Assembly: GCF_050624435.1 (NCBI RefSeq)
Contig: NC_134541.1
Location: forward strand, 101,242,805-101,306,804
Reading direction: 5' to 3'
Length of the DNA stretch: 64,000 nucleotides
From: Tenrec ecaudatus
Taxonomy: Eukaryota > Chordata > Mammalia > Afrosoricida > Tenrecidae
Part shown: piece by piece, positions 22,865 to 31,904 of the stretch
How positions within the stretch are numbered: position 1 is the stretch's first letter
Layout: each line of letters begins with the position of its first letter
The notes under the pieces: model-generated
What the model was told of the DNA's origin: nothing
What the model saw: the letters and a program-made list of their open reading frames with translations, nothing else
Database searches by the model: none
Position numbers and translations under genes: made by a program

Positions 22865-23098
22865 ATGGCCAGGTACAGATGCTGCCGCAGCCGCAGCCGC
22901 AGCCGCTGCTGCCGCCGGAGACGACGCAGGTGCCGCCGGAGGCGACGCTGTAGGCGGAGGAGGAGAGGTGAGGGCTGTGGTGCTCCTGGGGGGCAGGGGG
23001 GAGGGTGAGGGGGGGATGCTGAGCCAGCTGCTCACCTCCTCCTGCCCCCAGGATGCCGCCGCCGCCGCAGATACTGTCTGAGGCGTAGAAGATACTAG
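22865..23098 (+). CDS. PRM1: Protamine 1
   Basis: PRM1 encodes the small arginine-rich protein that replaces transition proteins on DNA in late spermatids and packs the sperm nucleus; its cysteines are later cross-linked. Coding exons are 22865-22967 and 23052-23098, separated by an 84-bp GT-AG intron in phase 1. The product has 49 residues (human 51). It begins MARYRCCRSRSRSRCC, as in other mammals, with three serines (9, 11, 13) that are phosphorylated in relatives. Arginine makes up 31 of 49 residues. The eight cysteines are at 6, 7, 15, 16, 23, 29, 36 and 43; from residue 23 on they are separated by blocks of five arginines. The start sits in CACCATGG, a strong context. Identity is certain from sequence, intron position and neighbours. 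Confidence 0.98.
22968..23051 (+). other. PRM1 intron
   Basis: This 84-bp intron starts GTGAGG and ends CCCCCAG. It splits a glycine codon (G/GA), the position found in mammalian PRM1. Confidence 0.93.
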
Positions 23099-23237
23099 AT
23101 GCAGAAAGTAGCTGAGTCCACCGAGACATCTGCCGGAGAGTTCTCCCAAACTGCCAAGACCCTCTTGCCGCATCTGGAACGTGCCAGCATCCCACTGAGT
23201 TAAAACAGGAGCCTGCTACCGAACAATGCCACCTGTC

Positions 23238-23243
23238 AATAAA
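23238..23243 (+). terminator. PRM1 poly(A) signal
   Basis: AATAAA lies 140 bp after the stop codon, giving the short 3' UTR typical of PRM1. In mouse the 3' UTR carries translational repression signals; I did not identify them here. Confidence 0.9.
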
Positions 23244-23581
23244 TGTTGAAAACGATACCCACTGCCTGCCTGCGTCTGTGCTGTGGGAGTGGGAGGTACC
23301 CGGGGCCCCTGGATGGTGGTTACCTGAATCCAACAAACTCCACACATGGTGGAGGGAGTCCGCCCACCTTACACCATCTCCAGCCCCCAACTTCACCCTG
23401 TGATTCCAGTGGGCCACCTATCCTGAAGTTAGATGGAAACCCACTCCCCAAAGTTGCCTGTTCTAAATCAAGTCACCATCAGAAAAACACTGTCAATCTT
23501 GAAGTTTCTGTTGGGTTCAGATGTTCACTTGTCCAGGAAGCAGCTTAGCTAGGTTTTGCCATTTCTGAGGAAGCCAAACCC

Positions 23582-23700
23582 AACCCGCTGCCACCAAGTC
23601 TGTTTCAACTTGTCCTAGCGACCCTGTGTACAACCGAGCCAAGTGCTGCCTGCTCCTGCACCATCTGGCAAGCTTGAGCCGTGAGTCTGAACCTCGAGCT
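23582..23700 (-). mobile_element. AfroSINE fragment, reverse
   Basis: CGCTGCCACCAAGTCTGTTT, CTTGTCCTAGCGACCCTGTG and CTGCTCCTGCACCATCTGGC read as an eroded reverse SINE. Confidence 0.5.
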
Positions 23701-23954
23701 CTGGGACCCCCAAACCAAATCACACTCGATCCCCACTTTTAACACTAGAGCACAGTAATACTGCCCCCTTTGGTTTACTTGATGGAAATCTTTACAGTAG
23801 GTGTGAGTTGCCACTAGAGTGCCTTAGCTCTGAACGAGGGGCTAAGGTCCCATCTGGCCTGGCTCTAGACCACACTCCACCCAGGATGCATGGATGTCAA
23901 CTTGAACACAGGTGGAGTCTAGCCTGTCAATCAGGTCACAGTCTAATGACCTCA

Positions 23955-24300
23955 TTTGGAGGCACTCAGGAGATAAGGGTTCTGGCCTCCAGGGAGCTAT
24001 TTATCTCCTGTTGAGAGACACAGAGCTGGAGGAGACACATGGAGACCCCACCATGTTGAGATGCTTCCACTGCCACGGGATCTTCTACCCACTGGTTTGT
24101 GAAAGGCACCATTACATGTGCTGTGTGAGTCTAAAGAGAATTTATGGACTAGTATCGGATATAAGGGCTAATTTCAGACTTATGGACTAGATCTGGGCTG
24201 GGCTAGGATGTCTTCTCAAAAGACAATTGCTCTCTTGTATAAAGCTCTTTCTTACACGAGTGTGACTGGATTTGTTTCTCTAGTCAACCCAGACTAACAC
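23955..24300 (+). repeat. Unnamed interspersed repeat, sense copy
   Basis: The stretch ending GATTTGTTTCTCTAGTCAAC CCAGACTAACAC matches the reverse complement of 60300-60470. Shared blocks include TATAAAGCTCTTTCTTACAC, the region around AATTTATGGACTAGTATCGG, and ACTTATGGACTAGATCTGG. It is an interspersed element of unknown class; I cannot name the family. Confidence 0.6.
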
Positions 24301-24437
24301 AAGGTTGGCAGTTCAAATCCATCAGCTGCTCCAGGGGAGAAAAATAAGGTGGTCTGCTGATGGAAAGATTTACAATCTTAGAAATCCTAGACAGAGCTAC
24401 TATGACTCAATCTATTTGATGGCACTGGATCTGGATT
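24300..24437 (+). mobile_element. AfroSINE, head missing
   Basis: The stretch starts at GGTTGGCAGTTCAAATCC (B-box region). It continues through GGTCTGCTGATGGAAAGATT TACAATCTTAG to ACTCAATCTATTTGATGGCA CTGG. Confidence 0.75.
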
Positions 24438-24461
24438 TTAGGGGGTTTCTAATGTTAACAA

Positions 24462-24647
24462 AGGAGCCTTGGTGCGAGAGTGGTTATCCACTGGGCTGCT
24501 GACTACTAGGTCAGCAGTTCTAAGCCACCACTTTGACGGAGAAAGATGAGGCTTTCTGCTCCTTTAAAAACCCACAGTGGCCATTTCACCCTGTCCCATA
24601 GGGTTGCCACAGTGAGAACTGACTCAATGGCAGTGAATTTGGTTCTC
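24462..24647 (+). mobile_element. AfroSINE-type SINE
   Basis: The head GGAGCCTTGGTGCGAGAGTG, GGTCAGCAGTTCTAAGCC, the body AGATGAGGCTTTCTGCTCC and the tail GAACTGACTCAATGGCAGTG are present. Confidence 0.85.
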
Positions 24648-24689
24648 TTAATTGGAATGTTAATGAAACAGGGTTGGTAGCTTTTCCAG

Positions 24690-25055
24690 GCTACAATCTA
24701 CAGGATCAGGTTGCGTGTTGAGGGCATTTCTTTTGAGATAAACGAAATTAAACAGGCAAGCAGCACTTAAGGGGACCCCAGTCTCACTGAGAAAGAAGAA
24801 CTGGGCATGAAGCATGTCTGCTGGCCCCAGGGTCCCAGTGCTAAGAACGCTCTATACCCAGGCAAAGACTGATGGCAATACACAGGTAGAGCTTTAAGGA
24901 TCACCAGGCCACAGATGTCGAAAGAAGACAAGGACCTGCCCCAGAGCCGACAGTGAGAAAACACCTTCCCTGAGAACTGGAAGCCTGATTTTGAACTGCA
25001 AGAGAATCCGTTTGTTTGGTAAACCATACACTGCTTCTATTCCAGCAGCAGTAGA
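24690..25055 (+). repeat. Unclassified LTR-like repeat, related to 39690-40005
   Basis: The 3' part (GACAAGGACCTGCCCCAGAG CCGACAGTGAG and CTGAGAACTGGAAGCCTGAT) aligns by eye with 39897-39975 and more weakly with 42430-42640. Its general build resembles MaLR-type solo LTRs, but I cannot prove the class. Confidence 0.4.
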
Positions 25056-25131
25056 GGACTAAGATGCCTGCGCGCCACCCTATCCCACCCCCCGCCCCGC
25101 CCAAAGATGAATGTCAACAAATGCCAAGGCC

Positions 25132-25270
25132 ACACTTGCACTTAATGAGCACCCACTGGTGCTATGTATTCTGCCAACATCAGCTCTAGTCCTCACACAA
25201 CCTAGGAAGAGGGTATCAAAACTGCCCCTCCCCCATTTTGTTCAGGTGAGAATAGTAAGGCTCCCAGAGG
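25132..25270 (+). mobile_element. MIR-type SINE
   Basis: The core ATGAGCACCCACTGGTGCTA, CAGCTCTAGTCCTCACACAA and AAACTGCCCCTCCCCCATTT followed by AATAGTAAGGCTCCCAGAG is a typical MIR pattern. Confidence 0.65.
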
Positions 25271-25989
25271 GAGAACAGTGGTCTCCACACCCAGGAGGCT
25301 GGGGAGCCCAGCTTTGAAAGACACCCTCAAGCCCCGGCCATAGAGGCTTGGAGTCAGCATGGCCTGGCACAAGGCCCGGGCAGTCAACAAAGCCCCTTCT
25401 TAGCTGGCAGGCCACCACTGTCAGTCTGTGTAGTGTGCTGGCTACAGACTCTGCCACCCATGCGGAAAGACCAGCAGGGTCACCCACGGTGGGCAGACTT
25501 CAGCAGAGCTTCCAGTTTGAGTCAGACTGGCCAGAAAAATCTATAACACACCATACCGGTAGCACCTGGGATTTGTTCCCCGACTGCACCACCCCACGCC
25601 CACTCTTGATATTTTCATAAGTGAGCTGTTGCTATATGTGTGTGTTATTTGCCCAAAAAGTGATAAAATGATGCTTTTGAGATGCCGGCAGGAGGTGTGA
25701 TCTGTTTCCTTACTTGGCCACACACACAGGGTGGGGTGGCTCACTAGAGGTGGCGTCACGCTCACCAGTGAGGGCAAGGGAGACAGGCGGACACTGTAAC
25801 CACAATGATGGCTTGCACACGTCACTGACTGTTGGGAGGATGGCGAGCGTTTGCTCTGTTGTCCACGAGGTCACCCTGAGCAGAGTCCATCCATCCCCTT
25901 TATCTACCTTTACCCCCATGGAAGGCAGTAGGCCACCAGCAGGGGAATCAGGAGACCACCCTGAAGATTGTGCCCCCTGTACAAGGTGC

Positions 25990-26155
25990 TCAAGGAACCC
26001 TAGTGGCACTGTGCATTAGGCAGGGTGCAGTTCAAACCCCAGTCTCGCTGAGAGAAAGATGGAGCTGTCCAGCTCCTGTAGAGTACCAGTCTCAGAAACT
26101 CCATCGCGGGTCACTCTGAGTTGGAACAGACTCCGCGGCAGTGGGGTGTGGCTTT
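25990..26155 (+). mobile_element. AfroSINE-type SINE
   Basis: The head AACCCTAGTGGCACTGTGCA, GTGCAGTTCAAACCCCAGTC and the tail GAGTTGGAACAGACTCCGCG GCAGTGGGG are present. Confidence 0.85.
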
Positions 26156-26284
26156 AGAGAAGGGGCCCTGGTTACAGTGGTCAAAGGCTCAGCGGCTCCC
26201 TGAAAGGTCGGTGGGGTCTACATCTGCAAGGACAAGTTTGGAAAACCCAGAACACACAGATTTGTTTTAGAAGTACAGGCAGAG

Positions 26285-26562
26285 TGCTCCTCAGAGACCA
26301 GGAGGGCGAGACTTCGTCTCACATACTTTGACGTGTTGTCAGGAGACCAGTCCTTAGGGAAGGACATCGCGTGTGGTCAAGTGGAAGGGGCAGTAAAAGA
26401 GAGAAGGTCCTTGATAAGATGGACTGACACATGGATGCCACCATAGGCTCAGACAGGAGGACCACGGTGAGGACAGTGCAGGACCGGGCGGTGTCTCCTT
26501 CTGTTGGGCATGTGGTCGCTATGCATCGGAACTGACTCAGTGGCACCAAACATTAACAATGT
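26285..26562 (+). mobile_element. RTE/BovB-like LINE 3' end
   Basis: The phrases TTTGACGTGTTGTCAGGAGA, CCAGTCCTTAGGGAAGGACA, AAGATGGACTGACACATGGA and GTGCAGGACCGGGCGGTGTC, and the tail CGGAACTGACTCAGTGGCAC, follow the C-terminal coding end and 3' tail of RTE elements. The tail is the one shared with the AfroSINEs, as expected if RTE proteins move the SINE. Confidence 0.8.
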
Positions 26563-26569
26563 GGACAGG

Positions 26570-27255
26570 TGGACCTGCCCTGAGCAGGAACTGATGTGAA
26601 TGACAGCACCAGGCGTGGGGGTTGGGTTCGTCAGGCCCTTAAGGAGCCCAGGCGCGGCAGTGACAAATGCCCACACTGGTGGGAGGCTGGAACTCCCCAC
26701 TGGCTCCCCAGGAGAAAAGACCTCTTGACCTATTCCTGTCAAGTTGAAGGGAGCCAAGGAACTCCCATGGACAGTCCTCTCCTGTCCTGAAGGGCTGCTG
26801 TTTGTCCGGGTTGACTCGTGAGCACAACACACATTTACATCTTACAGTTCAAGGCCCAAACCAAGGTGTTGTCAGGGCTGCCTTCCTTCTGAAGTCCCAG
26901 GGAGGACTCTAGTGCCTGGCCTTTCTGGCTTCTGGAAGCCAGCCAAATTCCTTGGCTCGTGGCACCGCCTCCATCTTCAATGCCAGCAGCAGAGCACCTT
27001 CCAATCCCTCCCTCTTTAACTCATGAGGACGCCGGTGGTGACACAGAGGCCACCTGGAGAACTCGGATGCCCTCCTGTCACAGAACCCTCAGCTTGAATG
27101 GGATGACAGCTGCAAAGTCTGTCTCCGTGTCAGGTGGCGGACTCATAGGTTCTGGGACAAGGACGCGTATTTCAGAAGGGCACTGTCCTGGCGGCCCAGC
27201 CTCCTTGCCCTGCACAAGAGAGACATCGTTTTTCTCAGGTGTGATGAAAGATACT
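26570..27255. other. Intergenic, nothing recognised
   Basis: No gene or named repeat is seen between the RTE end and the next SINE. Confidence 0.4.
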
Positions 27256-27257
27256 AA

Positions 27258-27440
27258 AGATCCTGCTGGTGGTGTGGGCTAAGTGTTGGGCTGTGTTATA
27301 ACCACGAGGTCGGTGGTACAAACCCACCAGCTGCTCTGAGGATTGTCTGCTACCATAAAAGTTTAGTCTCAGAAAGCCTATATTGATCAGGTCACAATAA
27401 GTCAGGATTGACTCAAAGGCAGTGAATATGGTGTGGTTTT
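27258..27440 (+). mobile_element. AfroSINE-type SINE
   Basis: The stretch contains the head TGCTGGTGGTGTGGGCTAAG, the B-box area GTCGGTGGTACAAACCC and the tail AGTCAGGATTGACTCAAAGG. It is the last SINE before a gap of more than 4 kb around PRM2 and PRM3. Confidence 0.8.
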
Positions 27441-28079
27441 ATGATTGGTTCGGGATTGAATGGGCTCATCAAAGAATGACGAGTGGCCCCCTAGAAGGGT
27501 AGGTAGGTTTAGAGGGAAGAAGATGCCATGTGGGTCGTGCCTGGGACTGAGAAGGGACAGTTCAGGACATGGTGTCTGAAAGCACAGGATCTGGTCTCAA
27601 TCCCAGCTCTGCCCACCCGAAGCAGGGTTGTCCTGAGCCAGACTCGCACCCTCTGCTGGGCCTGTTAATTCCTGGTGGCCATGATAACCACCGGCCATCT
27701 GTCTGTCACCGCTACTACTGTTCTCAGCAGTCAACGTATGGACAGACTCCTAGTAAGAGACACAGCCACAGTACCCAGCCCCACAGTGCACAGTTGGGGG
27801 TTAGGACGGAAGCAGGGATGCTGCAGCAATGAGCTGGTGGGCTTCCAGCAGCCCTGCGGGCAGGATGGGGGCTTGAGGGGAGGAAGCAAAACTGGGGCCC
27901 TTTCTCAAGGGCTGAGATCCCCACCTGCCAGAAGGGGCTGGAAACAGGCTTTATGGACAAGGCCAGTGGGCCCCGGGCTGGCCCTGTTCCCTCCCTGTCA
28001 TGCCCCCTGTGCCATCACAAAGGGGCTGGGTAGGGCGGGGACAGTGATGGGGCTCCCGGGTCACAGTGGGGAACCCCTT

Positions 28080-28085
28080 TATATA
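28080..28085 (+). promoter_or_regulatory. PRM2 TATA box
   Basis: TATATA in CCCTTTATATAGAAGCC lies 135 bp upstream of the PRM2 start codon, so transcription likely begins near 28110. The block just upstream (GCCATCACAAAGGGGCTG and TCACAGTGGGG) looks like the conserved proximal PRM2 promoter. Confidence 0.8.
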
Positions 28086-28214
28086 GAAGCCAGCGGGGAG
28101 CTCTGCAAACCAGACCAACATTAACACCAAGAGCAGGTGGGCAGGCCTCAGCCCCCGTCTTCCTCCAGGGCCAGCTGCAGCCTCCACCACTGAGTGGCCT
28201 GATTGCCGCCCAAG

Positions 28215-28671
28215 ATGGTCCGATACCGCGTGAGGAGCCCCAGCGAGCATCCGCAGGAGGGCTGCAGGCAGCAGGGCTACGGGCAGCAAGGACATGAGGA
28301 CAGTGAGCAGGAGCAGAGGCTGAGCCCCGAGCGTGTCCAGGACTATGGCCGGACTCACCGGGGTCGCTGCTGCCGGCGGCGCCGTAGACGCTGCTCCAGG
28401 CGCCGGCTGTACCGAATCCACAGGCGAAGGGGACGCTCCTGTCGTCGGCGCCGCAGACGCTGCTGCCGGCGACGCAGGCATCGTAGAGGTGGGATGTCCC
28501 CGCTGCCCTACTGGGCCCCTCTCCCCACAGGCCTTCCTGGGAGGGAAAGGCCCCCAGGTTCCACCCCTCCTGGGCTTCCCTGCTGGCCCATGGGTTCCTT
28601 CACCCAGACCCCCTCTGCCCACAGGCTGCAGAAGGATGAGGAGGAGATGCAGAAGGTACAGAAGGTACTAG
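28215..28671 (+). CDS. PRM2: Protamine 2 precursor
   Basis: PRM2 encodes a spermatid nuclear protein made as a precursor. In relatives its N-terminal part is cut off in steps after DNA binding, leaving a basic, zinc-binding mature chain. Exons are 28215-28488 and 28625-28671, with a 136-bp phase-1 intron. The product has 106 residues (human 102) and starts [11 protein letters not shown]. Residues 1-45 are the less basic part (with SPERV and Tyr44). The mature part starts near THRG (47-50) and is rich in arginine, with cysteines at 52, 53, 60, 76, 83, 84, 93 and 100. The conserved core [12 protein letters not shown] is at 61-72. Only five histidines remain in the whole protein, fewer than in human or mouse. 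The ATG follows GCCCAAG; an in-frame TTG 12 bases upstream is not used as a start in this family. Confidence 0.97.
28489..28624 (+). other. PRM2 intron
   Basis: This 136-bp GT-AG intron (GTGGGA ... CCCACAG) is in phase 1 and splits a glycine codon, at the same place as in PRM1. Confidence 0.92.
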
Positions 28672-28835
28672 ACCTTCCTGGGCCCATCACCCCTGGCTAG
28701 GAGTTAACGCCACGACACCTGTGAAAGAACACCACACGCAGCCGTAACCACCCCCACCCCCCCACCGGACGCTGAAGCCCTGAGTCGCCAAGGAGCTCAC
28801 AAGATCTGAGCAGAATGCGCACAAGTCACCTGCCA

Positions 28836-28841
28836 AATAAA
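28836..28841 (+). terminator. PRM2 poly(A) signal
   Basis: AATAAA lies 164 bp after the stop, followed by a sequence that suits cleavage near 28860. Confidence 0.9.
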
Positions 28842-28861
28842 GCTTGACAAGGAACTATGCT

Positions 28862-29586
28862 TCTAGGCTCTACTTGGTGCTCGCTTGCTCATTGGGTGGC
28901 TTGGGGGAAGTTCAAGGCATGGCCTGGGCTGGAGAGATGGAGGGTGGTGGTGGGGGTATCAGGGCACAGCTTCAGAGCTGAGGGATGTGCTGCCCCCCTG
29001 GGTGACCCCACTCCACCCCCTAAGGATCTTCAGTCAGAGCCAGGTTTAAACCTGCAGAACCTTGAACGCTCACCTCATTTCTGGGAGCAGGTGTCCTCCA
29101 AAGACCCTGTATGCACAGTAGTGTTAAACATTGGGGGATGTTGCTATGTGGGGCATCACGGTGTGAGCCGCAGCAGACTCATGGCAGGCAGCAAGGCCAG
29201 CTCCCTGCCAAGCTGGCCTTCATCCCCATCTCCAGAGATCAAGAGCGTGGTTGAAAGCAAGGGAGCTGTGGGTTGCAGAGGCTGGGAACTGTCTCTTAAC
29301 TGCTCTCCCCAAGCTGGTAAGGTGGGGAAAGGGACTGAGCCCTGAGAAGCAGGAGGCGGGGTCTCATTACCAGCAAGAGCCCTCTGGACCTGCGATCCCT
29401 GCACAGCGAACCTCCTGGCTCCAGATGACAGCAGCTGTACCACCAGCAGCAACAGCAGAACCAGGAGCCAGAGCATAGCACAGTGAGGGACTTAATTGGG
29501 GAAGTTGGGCTTGACTCTGGAAGTGGAACCGAATGCCTTCAGGTTTGAGGCCGACAGTGGAGTGGCAATGCCCCTTGGGGCATTTA
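28862..29586. other. Intergenic between PRM2 and the hairpin, nothing recognised
   Basis: This is unique-looking sequence without SINEs. Short open frames on both strands have no recognisable domain. Confidence 0.4.
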
Positions 29587-29642
29587 TTAGCAGACCTGAA
29601 ACTTGTTAATGAGGACATGTTACAAAGTTTCAGGTCTGCTAA
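29587..29642. repeat. Perfect 18-bp inverted repeat with 20-bp loop
   Basis: The left arm TTAGCAGACCTGAAACTT (29587-29604) is exactly complementary to 29625-29642. Pairing extends imperfectly for about five more bases inward. It lies in an A/T-rich pocket about 750 bp beyond the PRM2 poly(A) signal. It could be a foldback relic of a small DNA element or a structural site; no known family is recognised. Confidence 0.85.
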
Positions 29643-29708
29643 CAAGTGTCCTGGTTTATAATTAATCTGTAATTCTGATGAATAAGGATTTATTAAGAAG
29701 TCAAGAAG

Positions 29709-29795
29709 TTTATTGGATGTCTACTTTCTAATAGTTGGGTGTCTGAAGTCAAGTTGTTTATTGGATGTCTACTTTCTAATAGTTGGATGTCTATT
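29709..29795. repeat. Tandem duplication of about 48 bp
   Basis: TTTATTGGATGTCTACTTTC followed by TAATAGTTGG occurs at about 29709 and again at about 29757, almost identical. The unit is A/T-rich and directly follows the hairpin. Confidence 0.85.
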
Positions 29796-29799
29796 TTAC

Positions 29800-30740
29800 T
29801 TGTGTCACATATCCGTCAGATCACTCAGATAATTAAAATAAACAGCAGGGGTGAAGCCCATTTCTGGTGGCAGCTGGCATTCCTGGGCGTGAGACTGCAT
29901 CACCCCCCACCCCAACCCCATCCCTGCCCCTGCTTCTCCCTCACTCTAGTGTGAACGGCAGGCCCTCTGGCTTACCCATTTCCACCAAAAAACCCCTCTA
30001 CAAAGTGTCAGAAGCCTTTGTAACTGGGGCTTCGAGGAGCCTTCACAAATGCCACTGGTGCCCTGGGAGAAAACTGGCAAGAGCTGACCCCAAAATCACA
30101 TTCATTGCCTGTTCCAATCCACAGCGGCCCAGCTTACATGACAGAAAATGGGTCCCTAGTACTCATAAATGGCCAAATCCCCTTTAAAGTTGTGTTCCTC
30201 CCCCCAGATACTCATTCCACCCCCAGGGGAATATCCCACAGGCAGCTTGCATAGATTTAAGGGGACTTGTGCTTCCTCCCCCCACCCCCAATAGCTTAGG
30301 TACTGCTGCATCCCAACAGCTGGCTGGAGAGGCCCCTAGTTGCCAGCCCCTGCATGAGCAGGGGGTTGGAGGTTCTGCACCACAAGTCTTGGGGGATGCA
30401 TTCCCTGGCAATACTCGGATGGAGCAACCAGGTCTTCCAAGGCCCCAGCAGCCCCCTTGCACTCCTCCTAAAGGTAGTTATTGTGACTCCCCACTGGCCC
30501 CATCTGTCACAGGCTCTCAATAGCTCCTCCTCCCTTCCAGGACCCCACCTCCCAGGAATCCCATCCCCAACTCTCATCCTAGCTAAAAAGAGGGCTTTGT
30601 GTTTTTCTTGGAATTTCTGCGACATATACTGAGACATTTTAACCTATCAATTCTGTGGTGCCTGAGCACAATGCCATGCCACTGTCACAAAGCTGGGGCT
30701 CTCCAACCTCCCTACCCTACCCTACCCTATCCTCCAGGAG
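29800..30740. other. Intergenic upstream of PRM3
   Basis: This is unique-looking sequence. A short CTACC repeat (30711-30730) lies just before the PRM3 promoter. No gene is seen. Confidence 0.4.
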
Positions 30741-30748
30741 CCCCTTTG

Positions 30749-30756
30749 TGATGTCA
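30749..30756 (+). promoter_or_regulatory. CRE-like site upstream of PRM3
   Basis: TGATGTCA, one base from the CRE palindrome, lies 66 bp upstream of the PRM3 ATG. No TATA box is visible, so this may be a core promoter element; use by CREM is inferred. Confidence 0.5.
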
Positions 30757-30821
30757 TTGCCCTGCTTGCCATCCTGGGGGCCCCACACCCTATCCCACTA
30801 CAGAGGCAGTCAGCGCTAGCA

Positions 30822-31130
30822 ATGGGTTCACGTTGCACCAAGCTCAGCACGGGCCATAGCCGGGGCCACGAATCTTCCATGAAGAAGCTCGTGGCCTGTG
30901 TGAGTCAGGACAACTTCTCTCTGTCATCAGAGGGTGAGGAGGAGGAAGAAGAGGAGGAGGAAGAGGAGGAGGAGGAGGAGGAGGAGGATGAGGAAGAAGA
31001 GGTGGAGGAGGAGGAGGCAGCGATTCCAGTGCAGGGCAAGCTGCTGCTAATGGAGGCTGACCGGCAGGAGGATGCCCAGGAAGCGCCTGTGATTCCTGGG
31101 AACCCTGAGCCCAAGCTGGCATGCTCCTGA
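30822..31130 (+). CDS. PRM3: Protamine 3 (acidic, single-exon)
   Basis: The product is 102 residues from one exon (human 103). It starts MGSRCTKLSTGHSRGHESSM and continues KKLVACVSQDNFSLSSEGE, nearly as in human. Despite its name it is not a basic protamine. Residues 39-65 are an acidic run of 17 Glu, Asp, 4 Glu, Val, 4 Glu. The tail (PVQGKLLLMEADRQED) is conserved in type. In other mammals the gene is expressed in haploid germ cells and the product is acidic and cytoplasmic; its role is not settled. Compared with human, a short GHS/TTGHS repeat near the N-terminus is shorter. It lies between PRM2 and TNP2, its expected place. Confidence 0.96.
   Translation: MGSRCTKLSTGHSRGHESSMKKLVACVSQDNFSLSSEGEEEEEEEEEEEEEEEEEDEEEEVEEEEAAIPVQGKLLLMEADRQEDAQEAPVIPGNPEPKLACS
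30936..31016 (+). repeat. GAG/GAA trinucleotide tract inside PRM3
   Basis: Twenty-seven codons of almost pure GAG/GAA encode the Glu run. The coding strand is almost all purine. Such tracts change length easily, so the Glu count probably varies between individuals. Confidence 0.9.
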
Positions 31131-31245
31131 CCCAGAGCTGATCCTGAGCTGTCAGGATGGGGTGCCCGCTGCTCCTGACCCACAAGTCCACCCAGGAAGG
31201 GGAGCCCATTGCTGCTCCTGCACCAAGCATGTTCAGAGAAGAATC

Positions 31246-31251
31246 AATAAA
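31246..31251 (+). terminator. PRM3 poly(A) signal
   Basis: AATAAA in GAATCAATAAAGAG lies 115 bp after the stop codon. Confidence 0.88.
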
Positions 31252-31323
31252 GAGTCTCCAAGGAATTGGCTTCCTCTGTGGTCCCCACCCGCCTCTTGGT
31301 CCAGTGCCAGTGCATGGATATGA

Positions 31324-31352
31324 GTGTGCGTGTGCGTGTGCGTGTGCGTGTG
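31324..31352. repeat. (TGTGCG)n microsatellite
   Basis: There are about five copies of a GTGTGC hexamer, an alternating purine-pyrimidine run that could adopt Z-DNA. Confidence 0.85.
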
Positions 31353-31713
31353 GAGGGGTCAGGCCCTGAGACCTGCCAGCAGTAGAGGGTTGAAGGGCAG
31401 GTGTCAGTGGGACTGCTGCTCAATCAGCCTGAGGCTTTCACCAAGGCCACTCACCAGGGTTGGGACTGGCAGGCAGGGGCCCTGAGCATCTGAGCAGCAG
31501 GGTTGGGCGGGCCTCTCAGCCAGTGCCTGCCTCCATGCTCTTCACACCGTGGGCAGCCTCTTCTCACAGTGCGGTTGTGGGAGTGCCTCAGCAAGCCTGG
31601 CTTCAAATCTCTCCTCCATCTGTGTGAGTTGTGTGTCTCTGACCCTGCCCCACAAGCCACCAGAGAACAGGAGGTTTGGAGGGACCACAATTAACTGGTA
31701 TCATTACTGGGGT

Positions 31714-31900
31714 CAGGAGCCCTGGTGCCACAGTGGGGTTACACATTAGGCTGCCAACCCCGAGGTCAGCAGTTCGAAACTACCAGCCACTCCACTGGAA
31801 GAAGACGAGGCTTTATAGAAACCCCCAGGGGCAGCTCTACTCTATCCTATGGGGTCACCTTGAATCAGAAGTGACTCTATGGCAGTGAGTTTGAGGAGCT
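31714..31900 (+). mobile_element. AfroSINE-type SINE
   Basis: The head GAGCCCTGGTGCCACAGTGG, GGTCAGCAGTTCGAAACTAC, the body GCAGCTCTACTCTATCCTAT and the tail GAATCAGAAGTGACTCTATG GCAGTGAG are present. It is the only full SINE between PRM3 and TNP2. Confidence 0.87.
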
Positions 31901-31904
31901 TTTT

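Noticed and set aside
22794-23417. Minus-strand open frame of 207 codons antisense to PRM1
   Set aside because: It mirrors the G/C-rich protamine exons and their flanks; low-complexity Ala/Gly/Ser runs and no domain.
27951-28622. Minus-strand open frame of 223 codons antisense to PRM2
   Set aside because: Shadow of the arginine-rich codons of PRM2; the Ala/Pro-rich product has no known domain.
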